DNA of 64,000 nt from Mesorhizobium sp. dw_380 (GCF_018588885.1 NZ_JAFFIW010000011.1:122484-186483); one strand, 5' to 3'. Counted from the first letter of the stretch, positions 1 through 8,231 are shown. The notes: generated by a model from the letters alone, not told the origin. Made by a program: numbers and translations.

Positions 1-101
1 ATGCGAACCAGCACTTCGCCTGATTTGGGCGAGGGGTCGGGCTGGTTTGCGATGACGAGGACGTCGGGTCCGCCGACGGTATTCTGGATAGCGGCACGCA
101 T
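1..101 (-). CDS. NADPH:quinone oxidoreductase (MDR/zinc-type alcohol dehydrogenase family), N-terminal fragment
   Basis: Read on the minus strand from the ATG at 99-101, the frame is open to the window edge and gives MRAAIQNTVGGPDVL followed by VIANQPDPSPKSGEVLVR. This is the typical first strand and GroES-like start of medium-chain quinone reductases. An AGGAG ribosome binding site lies just before the ATG. Only about 33 residues are present and the rest lies outside the window. It is divergent from an HxlR regulator, the usual arrangement for redox-responsive control of quinone reductases, so it is probably that regulator's target (inference). Confidence 0.7.
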   Translation of the reverse strand, partial: MRAAIQNTVGGPDVLVIANQPDPSPKSGEVLVR

Positions 102-126
102 TGGAGTCTCCTGCTTGGTTGGTGCC

Positions 127-143
127 ACTATCATTTGGATAGT
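127..143. promoter_or_regulatory. Candidate HxlR operator between the divergent genes
   Basis: The inverted repeat ACTATC-ATTTG-GATAGT lies midway between the divergent starts at 101 and 190. A further GATAGT copy follows close to the start of the regulator gene. Position and symmetry suggest the autoregulatory and target operator of the adjacent HxlR protein. No binding data exist for it here. Confidence 0.45.
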
Positions 144-189
144 AATATCCCCTTGTCCAGTATGTACCTTTTTGATATATAGGCACCTT

Positions 190-588
190 ATGGATAGTGA
201 AGAAAACTCATGTCTGGGCTATGACGCGTTCCGACGGACATGTCCGTCGCACACGGTGCTCGAGATGCTGGCCAGCAAATGGGTCTATCTGGTGGTTTGC
301 GCGTTGCGCAAAGGCCGGCAGCGCAACGGCGCGCTTGCCCGCAAGCTCGAAGGCATCACGCCCAAGATGCTGACGCAGACATTGCGGGTGCTGGAGCGTG
401 ACGGCCTAGTGCGGCGACAGGTCTATCCGGTCATTCCACCGCGCGTCGAATATGAGCTGACCGATCTCGGCCAGAATCTGGCGGGGCTGCTCACCCAGAT
501 CAGGTCATGGGCCGAACAGCACGCCCCTGAAATCAAGGATGCCCGTGCCAGGGCGTCTATCGCAAATGAAGACGAGTTGGCCGCTTAG
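190..588 (+). CDS. HxlR-family transcriptional regulator
   Basis: This 132-residue protein is a single HxlR winged helix. It has the conserved start around CPSHTVLEMLASKWVYLVV, a recognition helix near GITPKMLTQTLRVLERDGLV, and a wing ending in VEYELTDLG. The open frame extends to position 1, but upstream residues do not resemble the family and would run through the divergent gene's promoter. The ATG at 190 gives the usual length. HxlR proteins are cytoplasmic dimers that respond to electrophiles or redox signals and repress a divergent reductase. The neighbouring quinone reductase fits that role. Confidence 0.85.
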   Translation: MDSEENSCLGYDAFRRTCPSHTVLEMLASKWVYLVVCALRKGRQRNGALARKLEGITPKMLTQTLRVLERDGLVRRQVYPVIPPRVEYELTDLGQNLAGLLTQIRSWAEQHAPEIKDARARASIANEDELAA

Positions 589-679
589 GCCGGCGACCTT
601 CACGGCAAATCGGCCCGAGCCGTTCGAGCAATCGCCTGCTGCATTGCGCGGGCACGCCATGACGTGGATCTCGGCCGGC

Positions 680-1057
680 TCAGCCGATCATGGCGCTGCG
701 GCCGCCGGTTTCGGCCTCGCGAATCTTGGTGTCGCGCGATTCCAGCATTTCGGCCTTGGAAAGCTCCGCTTCAGCTTCGCCGAGTAATGATTCGGCAGCG
801 CTTCGCTGCTGGGCGAGGTCGCTTTGCGAATTTCTGAGATTGTCGCGGCGCAAGCGCGCTGCCTTGGCGAAGGTCGGATAGGCGAAATGATTGATGTCGG
901 TGATGCCGGCTTTCTTTTCCTCGGCGGTGATCTGAAGCTCCAGTTCGACAGCCATGCGTTCGAACTCGGCGATCATCATGTCGAGCTGCAGCAGCTGCCG
1001 CCGCTTCTCGTTCACCTGAAACTGTTTCAGCCGAACGAGGTTTTCACGTGACTTCAT
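680..1057 (-). CDS. fliJ: FliJ-like coiled-coil protein next to ctrA
   Basis: This is a 125-residue, almost wholly helical protein (start MKSRENLVRLKQFQV) rich in Leu, Glu, Arg and Gln, with heptad-like spacing through most of its length. That matches the FliJ-like proteins found beside ctrA in Rhizobiales. FliJ is the coiled-coil stalk and chaperone-escort protein of the flagellar export ATPase. The start at 1057 has a GGGAG site upstream; an earlier in-frame ATG at 1081 adds eight atypical residues. It is divergent from ctrA and shares its long regulatory region. The fliJ symbol follows common annotation; sequence alone cannot separate it from other short coiled coils. Confidence 0.65.
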   Translation of the reverse strand: MKSRENLVRLKQFQVNEKRRQLLQLDMMIAEFERMAVELELQITAEEKKAGITDINHFAYPTFAKAARLRRDNLRNSQSDLAQQRSAAESLLGEAEAELSKAEMLESRDTKIREAETGGRSAMIG

Positions 1058-1509
1058 GATTCGGTACTCCCGGAAACGCACACCCGCACATATCGTCCAA
1101 AACCACCTGGAAAGGCCCAGGCACTGCCCGTGTCCACCGGCTTTCCCCGAACTATGGGAAACAAAACCCTAAAGTTTTTTGCCGGCGGTAACCATTCGTT
1201 TACGGGCATTGTTAATCATACGGGTCAGGGCTTAAGGCCGGGTAAAAATTCCGGCCGCCGAAGCGAAGGCGCGTCGATGAGTCCCTGGAGTCGCTTAGTC
1301 CAGGTTATTAATGTGTTGCATTAGGAATTTGGGTCTGTGATTCGTTATTAGATTCAAGAGGGTGTAGAAAGAGGTTAAAAAATCTGATACCGTAGTCGAC
1401 GGGAAATTAGGTTTTGTTAACCATTCAATGGCAGCCTCTGCACAAGGCAACCACTGCTCCGGGGCAGGACGGGTCGTGAAATGGTCCGGCGGCAGAAAAG
1501 GGGAATGAA
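1058..1509. promoter_or_regulatory. ctrA regulatory region with four GANTC sites and CtrA-like half sites
   Basis: This 452-base non-coding stretch is AT-rich near ctrA. It holds four GANTC motifs (1279-1283, 1288-1292, 1339-1343, 1351-1355), the methylation target of the cell-cycle methylase CcrM. It also holds CtrA-like half sites: TTAACCAT at 1417-1424, TAACCAT at 1189-1195 and TTAATCAT at 1212-1219. Methylation-dependent transcription and CtrA autoregulation of ctrA are established in Caulobacter and supported in other alphaproteobacteria. Their use here is inferred from the motifs. No gene was found in the stretch. Confidence 0.65.
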
Positions 1510-2205
1510 ATGCGTGTTCTGCTGATAGAAGATGACAGTGCAACCGCACAAAGCATCGAACTGATGCTGAAATCGGAAAGTTTCAACGTCTATACGACGG
1601 ACCTCGGCGAAGAGGGTGTCGATCTGGGCAAGCTTTACGACTACGACATCATCCTTCTCGATCTCAACCTGCCCGACATGTCCGGCTACGAGGTCCTGAG
1701 AACGCTTCGCCTCTCCAAGGTAAAGACGCCCATCCTCATCCTCTCCGGCATGGCCGGCATCGAGGACAAGGTACGCGGCCTCGGCTTCGGCGCGGATGAC
1801 TACATGACCAAGCCGTTCCACAAAGACGAGCTGGTGGCGCGCATCCATGCCATCGTGCGGCGCTCCAAGGGCCACGCCCAGTCGGTCATCACCACCGGCG
1901 ATCTGGTGGTCAACCTCGACGCCAAGACCGTTGAAGTCGGCGGCCAGCGCGTGCACCTCACCGGCAAGGAATACCAGATGCTGGAGCTGCTCTCGCTGCG
2001 CAAGGGCACCACGCTCACCAAGGAAATGTTCCTCAACCACCTCTATGGCGGCATGGACGAGCCGGAACTGAAGATCATCGACGTCTTCATCTGCAAGCTG
2101 CGCAAGAAGCTCGACGCGGCGTCCGGCGGCCAGAACTACATCGAGACGGTCTGGGGCCGCGGCTATGTCCTGCGCGAACCCGAAGACATCCGCGTCAGCG
2201 CCTGA
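1510..2205 (+). CDS. ctrA: Cell-cycle response regulator CtrA
   Basis: This 231-residue OmpR-type regulator has a receiver domain at about 1-118, with acidic residues D8/D9, phosphoacceptor D51 in [10 protein letters not shown] and the conserved Lys in DDYMTKPF. A winged helix spans about 125-231 and includes the [17 protein letters not shown] and [14 protein letters not shown] segments characteristic of CtrA. CtrA controls DNA replication, division, flagellar and envelope genes and is phosphorylated through CckA-ChpT. The last residues, VSA, fit the exposed C-terminal degradation signal read by ClpXP. chpT lies just downstream on the other strand. A strong terminator follows the gene. Confidence 0.97.
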   Translation: MRVLLIEDDSATAQSIELMLKSESFNVYTTDLGEEGVDLGKLYDYDIILLDLNLPDMSGYEVLRTLRLSKVKTPILILSGMAGIEDKVRGLGFGADDYMTKPFHKDELVARIHAIVRRSKGHAQSVITTGDLVVNLDAKTVEVGGQRVHLTGKEYQMLELLSLRKGTTLTKEMFLNHLYGGMDEPELKIIDVFICKLRKKLDAASGGQNYIETVWGRGYVLREPEDIRVSA

Positions 2206-2240
2206 GCGGCGAGCACCGCCCGAATTGTTGCATCTTCGAA

Positions 2241-2268
2241 AAAAAACCCGGCTCTGGCCGGGTTTTTT
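2241..2268. terminator. Intrinsic terminator after ctrA, probably bidirectional
   Basis: The stem CCCGGC / GCCGGG with a TCTG loop is preceded by six A and followed by six T. It is a textbook Rho-independent terminator that can work in both directions. It separates ctrA from the convergent receiver gene at 2307-2675. Confidence 0.92.
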
Positions 2269-2306
2269 GCGTCACGGGCCAGCAATGAGGAGGGGCCGAT
2301 ACCGTC

Positions 2307-2675
2307 TCAGGCGGCGATCTTCAGGGCGCGAAAGCGCTCGAGCAGCTGCGAGCGATTGAAGGGTTTCAAGAGATAGCCCTGGGCGCCGGCACGCTTGGCC
2401 CGCATGATCGACGCGATGTCGAGCTCGACGAGCGAGATCAGGATCTGCGGCCTTGTCGGGCTTTCCATGGCGCGCACGCGGCGGATGAGGTCAACGGCCT
2501 GCACGTCCGGCAGGGCGCCGTCGACGACGATGATGTCGGGCATGTCGGCGGCGCACATCTCCAGTGCGTCAAGCCCGCTGGCTGCTTCGATGACCACCAT
2601 GTCGGATCCGCCCAGGATGCGTTTTGCAACCTTCCTGATGACGCTTGAATCGTCGACGAACATGCAGCGTTTCAT
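2307..2675 (-). CDS. Single-domain CheY-like response regulator
   Basis: This 122-residue stand-alone receiver has acidic residues D8/D9 (FVDDSS), phosphoacceptor D52 (IIVVDGALPD), Ser of the T/S position in ILISLV and Lys in YLLKPF. It has no output domain. GAGGA precedes the start at 2675. It lies between ctrA and chpT, so a role in the CtrA phosphorelay or its proteolytic control is a reasonable guess. It does not match the usual start of DivK or CpdR, and I do not assign either name. Confidence 0.85.
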   Translation of the reverse strand: MKRCMFVDDSSVIRKVAKRILGGSDMVVIEAASGLDALEMCAADMPDIIVVDGALPDVQAVDLIRRVRAMESPTRPQILISLVELDIASIMRAKRAGAQGYLLKPFNRSQLLERFRALKIAA

Positions 2676-2922
2676 TCCGGGTCCTCTTTGCCCTTGGGCA
2701 ATCCGGTCGTGCGGGGCATCTGCTGCGCACCATAGACCGATCTGGTAAAGAACCCGAAAAGCGGTTAGGTAAAGTTTTCGCTAAGATGCCGTTTGGGAGG
2801 CTCTTCTTGGCAGATATTTCGATGCGGCCGATTGGGCGAAGCTTAACGCTTCCAGCCGAGCCATCGCGGCAATATTACGCTGCTGAAATACTTTGCTCTG
2901 GCAAGTCGGCCGGATGCGTGAC

Positions 2923-3016
2923 GCATGTCGCCCAAAAGTGCCCCCCGGTTTCGGGAGAACGACATGCCTAAAACACCAAAAGCGGGTCGCTTGAATCCGT
3001 TTCGACGCGACGCGCT
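2923..3016. repeat. Dispersed two-module palindromic repeat at the 3' end of chpT
   Basis: Module one (2923-2967) is a long imperfect hairpin with arms GCATGTCG...CCCAAAAGTG and GGTTTCGGGAGAACGACATGC. Module two (2978-3016) has arms AAGCGGGTCGC and GCGACGCGCTT around GAATCCGTTTC. The same modules recur at 16208-16304, and module one recurs at 5908, 8311, 20846 and 47386. The right edge touches the chpT stop codon at 3017. The rest of the 2676-3016 gap shows nothing recognisable. Confidence 0.8.
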
Positions 3017-3646
3017 TCAGGCTGTCGAAAGCACGATTTCTTCCGCCGTCGCATGGATCGATATGGTCATGCCGGCCTCGCGGGCCAGAAGCAGCGTGTA
3101 GTAGGGCTGCACGGAATGCGCATCGATCGGCTCTTCCGGCTTCTGGCCGGAATGCAGTTCGAGGAATTTTGGCGGCACGCGCAGCATCGGGCCGCTTGCC
3201 GAAATTGAAATGCGGGGCTCGGTTTCGAGGTTCTCGAGGGTGACGACCAGCTTGCCGCCGCGCGGAATGGCGGCATTGGCGACCAGGATCAGATTGAGCA
3301 GCAGCTTGACCTTGTTCTTGGGCACCAGCGCGCGTGCCCCGTTCCAGGTCAGTTCCGGCTTTTCATTCTTGAGGAAGGCGATTGCGACGGCTTCTGCGTC
3401 GCCGGTGTCGATCAGCATGCCGGCCGAGCCGGCCGCGCCGAAGGCGATGCGGGCGAACTGCAGCCGGGCCGAGGCGTTCCTGGCGCTCTGGCGGATGAGC
3501 CGCATGGCGTCTTCGTCGGCGCCACCTTCGTCAAGCAGTTCAAGCCCATTGTTGATCGCGCCGACCGGCGAGATGATGTCGTGGCAGACGCGACTGCACA
3601 AAAGCGCCGCCAGGTCAGGCGCGGAGAGGGTGAACAGTTCGGCCAT
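3017..3646 (-). CDS. chpT: Histidine phosphotransferase ChpT
   Basis: This 209-residue protein has the dimerisation and phosphotransfer helix pair beginning LAALLCSRVCHDIISPVG, with the phosphorylatable His at residue 22, and a degenerate histidine-kinase-like C-terminal domain (KVKLLLNLILVANAAIPRGG). ChpT carries phosphate from CckA to CtrA and CpdR. The start at 3646 (MAELFTL) has AGGGA upstream; a longer in-frame start at 3718 adds 24 unrelated residues. The stop codon lies at the edge of a dispersed repeat. It is divergent from eipA. Confidence 0.93.
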   Translation of the reverse strand: MAELFTLSAPDLAALLCSRVCHDIISPVGAINNGLELLDEGGADEDAMRLIRQSARNASARLQFARIAFGAAGSAGMLIDTGDAEAVAIAFLKNEKPELTWNGARALVPKNKVKLLLNLILVANAAIPRGGKLVVTLENLETEPRISISASGPMLRVPPKFLELHSGQKPEEPIDAHSVQPYYTLLLAREAGMTISIHATAEEIVLSTA

Positions 3647-3915
3647 CGGTGAAAATCCCTGCAAAAATCCACAATGCGTGGCCGAGCGTTGATTGCCGCG
3701 CCTGCCCACACGAATCACGCTTCAACCCGAGGCTTTCTGAATACACAGCACTCGTACATACAGCAACAAATCCAAAATCGTCGTCAGGGAAATGGCGTTT
3801 TCGCGCAGGCTGTTAGCGCCGCGCGACCCCAAAACCAGCCTTCGAACCGCCATCTTCCTGTGGGAGTTAATGGTTGAAAAAGAATTACGGCATAGTTTGC
3901 CCCTAACAGTCATCC

Positions 3916-3930
3916 TTAACGGCCGCCTAA
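3916..3930. promoter_or_regulatory. Near-consensus CtrA box upstream of eipA
   Basis: TTAA-N7-CTAA lies 57 bases before the chosen eipA start, one base from the TTAA-N7-TTAA CtrA consensus. In Brucella abortus eipA is reported as a CtrA-controlled gene. Nothing else was recognised in the 3647-3987 gap apart from an AT-rich stretch around 3867-3890 that may be promoter. Confidence 0.55.
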
Positions 3931-3987
3931 AGAGCCGGACCGGATGCGAGGCGTCGGCGAAAGTGCTTCATGACGGAGATTGGAAGC

Positions 3988-4569
3988 ATGTTTTCCCGAT
4001 TCTATGACCGGAGTGTCCTCCGCGTCCTCTCAATGGCGATCACGCTGATGGGCGTCCTCGTCTTCTCGACTTCAGCCCTGCGAGCCCAGGAATACACCGC
4101 TCAGGAGATTGTCGATTCCGGTCACAAATTCTTCGGCGCGACATCGGGTGGGCTCGCCACCGTCGTCGAGAAGATTTTCGCCTCCTACGGCTTGCCCAAT
4201 GGCTATCTGCTTGGTGAGGAGGGGTCGGGTGCGCTGATCGGCGGCCTGACCTATGGCGAAGGCACGCTCTACACCAAGAATGCCGGCGACCACAAAGTGT
4301 TCTGGCAAGGCCCGTCGCTGGGCTGGGATTTCGGCGGCGAGGGGTCCCGGGTGATGATGCTGGTCTACAATCTCGACGATGTCGGCAACCTCTACAACCG
4401 CTATGGCGGCGTGGCCGGTTCGGCCTATGTGGTGGCGGGGATAGGCTTCAATGTGCTGAAGAACAACAATGTGCTTCTGGTGCCGATCCGCACCGGCGTC
4501 GGCGCCCGGCTCGGCGTCAATCTCGGCTACTTGAAGCTGACCGAGCGGGCGACCTGGAACCCGTTCTGA
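3988..4569 (+). CDS. eipA: Periplasmic DUF1134 protein, EipA family
   Basis: This is a 193-residue exported protein. A signal peptide with hydrophobic core (LSMAITLMGVLVFSTSALRA) ends in ALRAQ, followed by the DUF1134 domain (GHKFFGATSGGLATVVEKIF, GYLLGEEGSG, GFNVLKNNNVLLVPIRTGVGARLG). In Brucella, EipA is a small periplasmic beta-barrel needed for envelope stress resistance, and the gene sits beside chpT and ctrA as here. The ATG at 3988 is preceded by GGAG and GGAAG; the ATG at 3970 is an alternative. A CtrA-like box lies upstream. Confidence 0.88.
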   Translation: MFSRFYDRSVLRVLSMAITLMGVLVFSTSALRAQEYTAQEIVDSGHKFFGATSGGLATVVEKIFASYGLPNGYLLGEEGSGALIGGLTYGEGTLYTKNAGDHKVFWQGPSLGWDFGGEGSRVMMLVYNLDDVGNLYNRYGGVAGSAYVVAGIGFNVLKNNNVLLVPIRTGVGARLGVNLGYLKLTERATWNPF

Positions 4570-4721
4570 TTCCAACCCGTCATGGCCGCAATGCCGACTT
4601 CTCGATGAAAGTTGCGGGCCCATGACCGGCCATGCGCTGCGGCAGCTCTTGCCGCGGCGCCGGATTTCCGCCATGCCAATATGATGCGGTCAAGTCCAGG
4701 CCGCCGATAGCGGGTTGTCCT

Positions 4722-5873
4722 TTGGTTCAGTCGGTCCTGTTCTTTGCCCTCGGCTTTCTCTGTGCCGGCTTTCTGGCGCTGATGGTGACACCGGCCGTCT
4801 GGCGCCGTGCCGTCACCCTGACCCGCAGACGCATCGAGGCCTCTATCCCGCTGACGCGGACCGAGATCCAGGCCGATAAGGACCGGATCCGCGCCGAGTA
4901 CGCCATGGCGACACGTCGCCTCGAAATGAACGTCAAGGCGCTGCGCGAGAAGGCGGCCGAACAACTCGTCGAGATCAATCGCGGCCGCGAGGCGTTGAAG
5001 GGGCTGGCGGTCGAGCGCACGGACAAGAACCACGCGCTCGCCGAACTCAGCGCCAAGAGCGAGGCGCTGCGGCAGCGCGAAACGGAACTGCATCAGCTTT
5101 CGGAGCGGCTCAAGGAAACCGAACGCAAGCTGGAGAAGCGGGCGCTCGAGCTCGAAAAGCTTGAGCACATGTACGACGATGCCAGTTTTTCCTCCAGCAG
5201 CCGTCAGATCGAGCTTGTCGCGCGCGAATCCGAATTGCAGAAGCTCGCCAGCGATATCTCTCTGCTGCGCGGCCAGCGCAAGGAAGCGGACCACCGCCAT
5301 CAGGAGATCGCGGCCGAAAGCAAGGCCGCGCGCGATGCCCTGAAGGCCGAGAAGAAAAGGGCGGCCGAACTGGACAGGAAGGTCGAACGGCTGCTGGCAA
5401 CGCTCGCCGATCGCGAGGACAAGCTCGATCGCCGCGAAAAGGAGCTGGCGCGGCTGCGCGAAAAGGTGAAGGCCGAGGACGGCGGACCGGCCTTGCGGCT
5501 GGTCGGCAAGCCGGATGAAGCTGGCGGGCAGGAAGAGGCCAAAAGGCGCGATGATTTGGACCGGGCGATCGCCAAGCTCGACAGCGATCGCGAGCGTCTG
5601 GAAGCCAGGCTGACGGCGCTGGCGCGCGAGAACAAGCGGCTCAAGGCGGATCTCGGCGCGGTGGCATCGTCGGGCTCGACAAATGGCAGTGCGGCGCTGC
5701 GCGAGCAGATGAACGAACTGGCGGCCGAAGTCGTCCACCTGACGGCCAAGCTCGAGGGACCTGATTCACCGATCGCCAAGGCGCTGGCGGCACCGCAGGA
5801 TAGCCGCTCCGACAGCGGCGACCGCAGCCTCGCCGACCGCGTGCGGGCCTTGCAGAAGGCGGCCGCGAACTGA
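4722..5873 (+). CDS. Membrane-anchored coiled-coil protein of unknown function
   Basis: One N-terminal transmembrane segment (SVLFFALGFLCAGFLALMV) is followed by RR-rich cytoplasmic residues and about 300 residues of almost continuous coiled coil rich in Glu, Lys, Arg, Leu and Ala, then a short tail. Orientation is probably N-out with the coil in the cytoplasm (inference). I chose the TTG at 4722 because the membrane segment then begins at the N terminus. The upstream ATG at 4632 would add 30 Cys/Pro-rich residues that look non-coding. It follows eipA in the same direction and may contribute to envelope or division functions, but no function can be assigned. Confidence 0.75.
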   Translation: MVQSVLFFALGFLCAGFLALMVTPAVWRRAVTLTRRRIEASIPLTRTEIQADKDRIRAEYAMATRRLEMNVKALREKAAEQLVEINRGREALKGLAVERTDKNHALAELSAKSEALRQRETELHQLSERLKETERKLEKRALELEKLEHMYDDASFSSSSRQIELVARESELQKLASDISLLRGQRKEADHRHQEIAAESKAARDALKAEKKRAAELDRKVERLLATLADREDKLDRREKELARLREKVKAEDGGPALRLVGKPDEAGGQEEAKRRDDLDRAIAKLDSDRERLEARLTALARENKRLKADLGAVASSGSTNGSAALREQMNELAAEVVHLTAKLEGPDSPIAKALAAPQDSRSDSGDRSLADRVRALQKAAAN

Positions 5874-5907
5874 AGCGGCGGCGCCGCATCGTGCTGGTAT
5901 TTGTTTA

Positions 5908-6057
5908 ATGCATGTCGTTGTCCAAACCGAGGTCACTTTTGGGCGACAGGCATTAGAGCGATCCACCGTTTCACGGAAACGGTGGATCGCTCTAACTCTT
6001 TGTTTTGACGCAATTCCGGACGGAAAACCGTTTCACACTTTTCCTGGAATTGCTCTA
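5908..6057. repeat. Mosaic of three dispersed palindromic repeats
   Basis: Three units lie end to end. The first, 5908-5954, is the ATGCATGTCGTT...CACTTTTGGGCGACA hairpin. The second, 5953-5995, is a perfect palindrome with 20-base arms and a 3-base loop. The third, about 6010-6057, has arms GCAATTCCGG and CTGGAATTGC. The third unit ends in CTCTAG, whose CTA is the stop codon of the minus-strand methyltransferase gene. Mosaics like this are typical of rhizobial intergenic elements. Confidence 0.85.
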
Positions 6058-6852
6058 GCGCTGCGAGAAATGGTGCAGGGCAATGGCCGAGGCGGCGGCG
6101 ACGTTCAGGCTGTCGAAGCCTTTCGACATGGTGATCCGCACGGTTTGCAGACGCGCGAGCAGGCTTTCTGGCAGGCCTTCTCCCTCGGTGCCGAGATAGA
6201 GCGCCAGGCGCCGAGCCGGTTTTGCATCGCGTATGTCGATCTGGCCGCCTGGCGATAGGGCGACTTGTTCAAAACCCCGTTCGGCGAGCATCGCCGTGAA
6301 GCCGGGGGTGTCGGTGAAGGATGCGAACGGGATCTTGAGCGCAGCGCCGACGGAAACGCGGATCGCCTTGCGATACAGGGGATCGCAGCATGTCGCGTCC
6401 ATCAGCACCGCATCGGCACCGAAGGCGGCGGCATTGCGAAAGATCGAGCCCATATTGTCGTGGTTGGCTATGCCGACCAGCACCACGACCAGAGCCTGGT
6501 CTGGCAAGGCATCCAGCAATGGCCCGGCCGGCCGCAGCGTCTCCTTGCGGCCGATGGCCAGGATGCCGCGATGCATGTGGAAGCCGGCGATCGCGTCCAT
6601 CACCGCACTGGTGACGACGTAGATCGGCAGGTCCGCGGGCGCCTTGTGCAGGATGTCCTTCAGGCCGCTGAGACGGTTCTCCAGCACAAGAACGGATTCC
6701 GCGCCAAAGCGGCTGGACGACAGAAGCAGATCGAGCACCACCTTGCCTTCGGCGACGAAACGGCCTTGCCGGCCGGCGAGATCGCGTTCGCGGATATCGA
6801 GATAGGCGGCGACGCTGGGATCGAGCGGGTCGTCGATGCGAATTGGGTCCAT
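6055..6852 (-). CDS. TrmH/SpoU-family RNA 2'-O-methyltransferase
   Basis: This 265-residue protein has an N-terminal substrate-binding region (FVAEGKVVLDLLL) and a C-terminal SPOUT knot. The knot carries the motifs HDNMGSIFRNAAAFGAD, LYLGTEGEGLP and SLNVAAASAIALHHF, which bind S-adenosylmethionine in the knotted pocket. It methylates a ribose in tRNA or rRNA; the exact nucleotide cannot be told from sequence. AGGA precedes the start at 6852. It appears monocistronic. Its stop codon is part of a dispersed repeat. Confidence 0.88.
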   Translation of the reverse strand: MDPIRIDDPLDPSVAAYLDIRERDLAGRQGRFVAEGKVVLDLLLSSSRFGAESVLVLENRLSGLKDILHKAPADLPIYVVTSAVMDAIAGFHMHRGILAIGRKETLRPAGPLLDALPDQALVVVLVGIANHDNMGSIFRNAAAFGADAVLMDATCCDPLYRKAIRVSVGAALKIPFASFTDTPGFTAMLAERGFEQVALSPGGQIDIRDAKPARRLALYLGTEGEGLPESLLARLQTVRITMSKGFDSLNVAAASAIALHHFSQR

Positions 6853-6951
6853 GTCCTGCGCTCAAAATCGAGAGCGTGGTTCGTGCATCGAGAGACACAC
6901 AAGCCACGCTCTGGAATCGTCAGCGAGGTAAACGGCCGCTGGAGCGTCCGG

Positions 6952-7320
6952 TCAAGTCCCGGCGCGGCGCAATCTCTGTGCCATCTGGGATAGATCTTCC
7001 TTGCCGGTGCCGAAAATACCATCCAGCACGACAAGCAACTCGCGCACCGCATCGGATTTGCAGGAGTAGTAGATCATCTGACGGTCGCGGCGGGTGTCCA
7101 CAAGGTCGAGCGCCCGCAACTTGGCCAGATGCTGCGAGAGCGCGGATTGGCTGAGCATCACCTTTTCGGCGATGGCGCCGACCGACAGTTCACCGTCGAT
7201 CAGATAGCTCATGATCAACAGCCGTTTTTCGTTGCCCATCAGCATCAAAAATTCGGCCGCCGATTCGGCGTTGGCGATTAGCTTTGTCGAGACCATGAAT
7301 GCCCCATGCTTTTTGCTCAT
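6952..7320 (-). CDS. ArsR/SmtB-family transcriptional regulator, NolR-like
   Basis: This 122-residue winged-helix protein (MGNEKRLLIMSYLIDGELSVGAIAEKVMLSQSALSQHLAKLRALDLVDTRRDRQMIYYSC) has the SQSALSQHLAKLR recognition helix shared with NolR and SmtB relatives. No metal-binding Cys pair (ELCVCD) is present in the recognition region, so a metal sensor role is unlikely. An ATG at 7296 (MVSTKLI, preceded by GGGG) is an alternative and perhaps better start. NolR-type proteins regulate nodulation and growth genes in Sinorhizobium; the target here is unknown. Confidence 0.85.
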   Translation of the reverse strand: MSKKHGAFMVSTKLIANAESAAEFLMLMGNEKRLLIMSYLIDGELSVGAIAEKVMLSQSALSQHLAKLRALDLVDTRRDRQMIYYSCKSDAVRELLVVLDGIFGTGKEDLSQMAQRLRRAGT

Positions 7321-7451
7321 CGAGGCACCATGGGGGCAATGGCGCCTGAATCCATAAATTCACTTGCATTAGGCCACTGACGAGTCAGCGCCTTCCCTGA
7401 AGCGTAGAACATTTCTTTCAAATCTCAAGGGTTGCTTTCGATCAAACGCAA

Positions 7452-8231
7452 TTAAGTCTCATTATTTGCATCCCCGGCAGCCCGGCCGCGCTTGGCCATA
7501 TCCACCAGAACGGGTCGCAATCCCCGTGCCGAAACCAGAGGTTGCGGAAAGAATACCCGGCAAACATTGTCTTTCGACGCCAAATCCATGCCGTCGGCGT
7601 CCAAACCGGTGATGCTCCAGCCGTCGCCGGATGCCCCGGCAAAATGATGTGCATAAACGGCTATGGCGCCGAGATGTTCCGCGTTCATGTGCTCGACGGC
7701 GGATTGTTCGCTCGCCGCCAGCTCTTCGACGATGGGTCCGCCGGTGACCAGATCGGAGCGATCGAGCAGATACGCCTTGCCGAAGCCGCCATTGAGGCTG
7801 GCGCGTTGCGGCTCGAGGCGAAAGATCGAGAAATCGCCGAGCCCGGCATAGATGCTCGCCTTGGGATTGCGGTTGAGATAGCGGCGCTCGGCGCGAGCTT
7901 GCGCGTCCGAGCCACGCTCGAGCCGCGAAGCCTGGCAGATCAGCGTCAGGCGCGGATGCGCCAGCGGATCGCCCTTGCCGGGCTCGCCGAGAAGCAGGGA
8001 ACAGCGCGGATCGGCAAGCATGGCGGGCGTGTGCGCCGAGAGCATCGAGACCAGGATCAGCGGCGCGCCATCGATGTCGGTGGCGACGCCGACCCGGCTC
8101 GCCAGCGGCGACCCGGTCTGCGGCTCCAGCACCGCCAGTGCGCCGAAGCGGGCACTGCGCAGAAGCGTTTTCGCCAGCCGGATCGCCTCGGCATCGGTCT
8201 CGCGGATCACGTCCTTCTTTCGATCGCTCAA
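7452..8231 (-). CDS. HugZ-like pyridoxamine-phosphate-oxidase-fold protein
   Basis: This 259-residue protein has an N-terminal split-barrel domain (ARFGALAVLEPQTGSPLASRVGVATD, MLADPRCSLLLGEPGKGDPLAHPRLTL) and a C-terminal DUF2470 domain (SEQSAVEHMNAEHLGAIAVYA, GLDADGMDL). This is the architecture of HugZ-type haem-degrading or haem-binding proteins. The first codon in frame is TTG at 8231, which matches the expected N terminus; no ATG fits. It may take part in haem-iron use, but no haem uptake genes are adjacent. Confidence 0.8.
   Translation of the reverse strand: MSDRKKDVIRETDAEAIRLAKTLLRSARFGALAVLEPQTGSPLASRVGVATDIDGAPLILVSMLSAHTPAMLADPRCSLLLGEPGKGDPLAHPRLTLICQASRLERGSDAQARAERRYLNRNPKASIYAGLGDFSIFRLEPQRASLNGGFGKAYLLDRSDLVTGGPIVEELAASEQSAVEHMNAEHLGAIAVYAHHFAGASGDGWSITGLDADGMDLASKDNVCRVFFPQPLVSARGLRPVLVDMAKRGRAAGDANNET

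Noticed and set aside
1..189. A longer HxlR protein starting at position 1
   Set aside because: The extra 63 residues run antisense through the divergent quinone reductase gene and its promoter and have no family resemblance.
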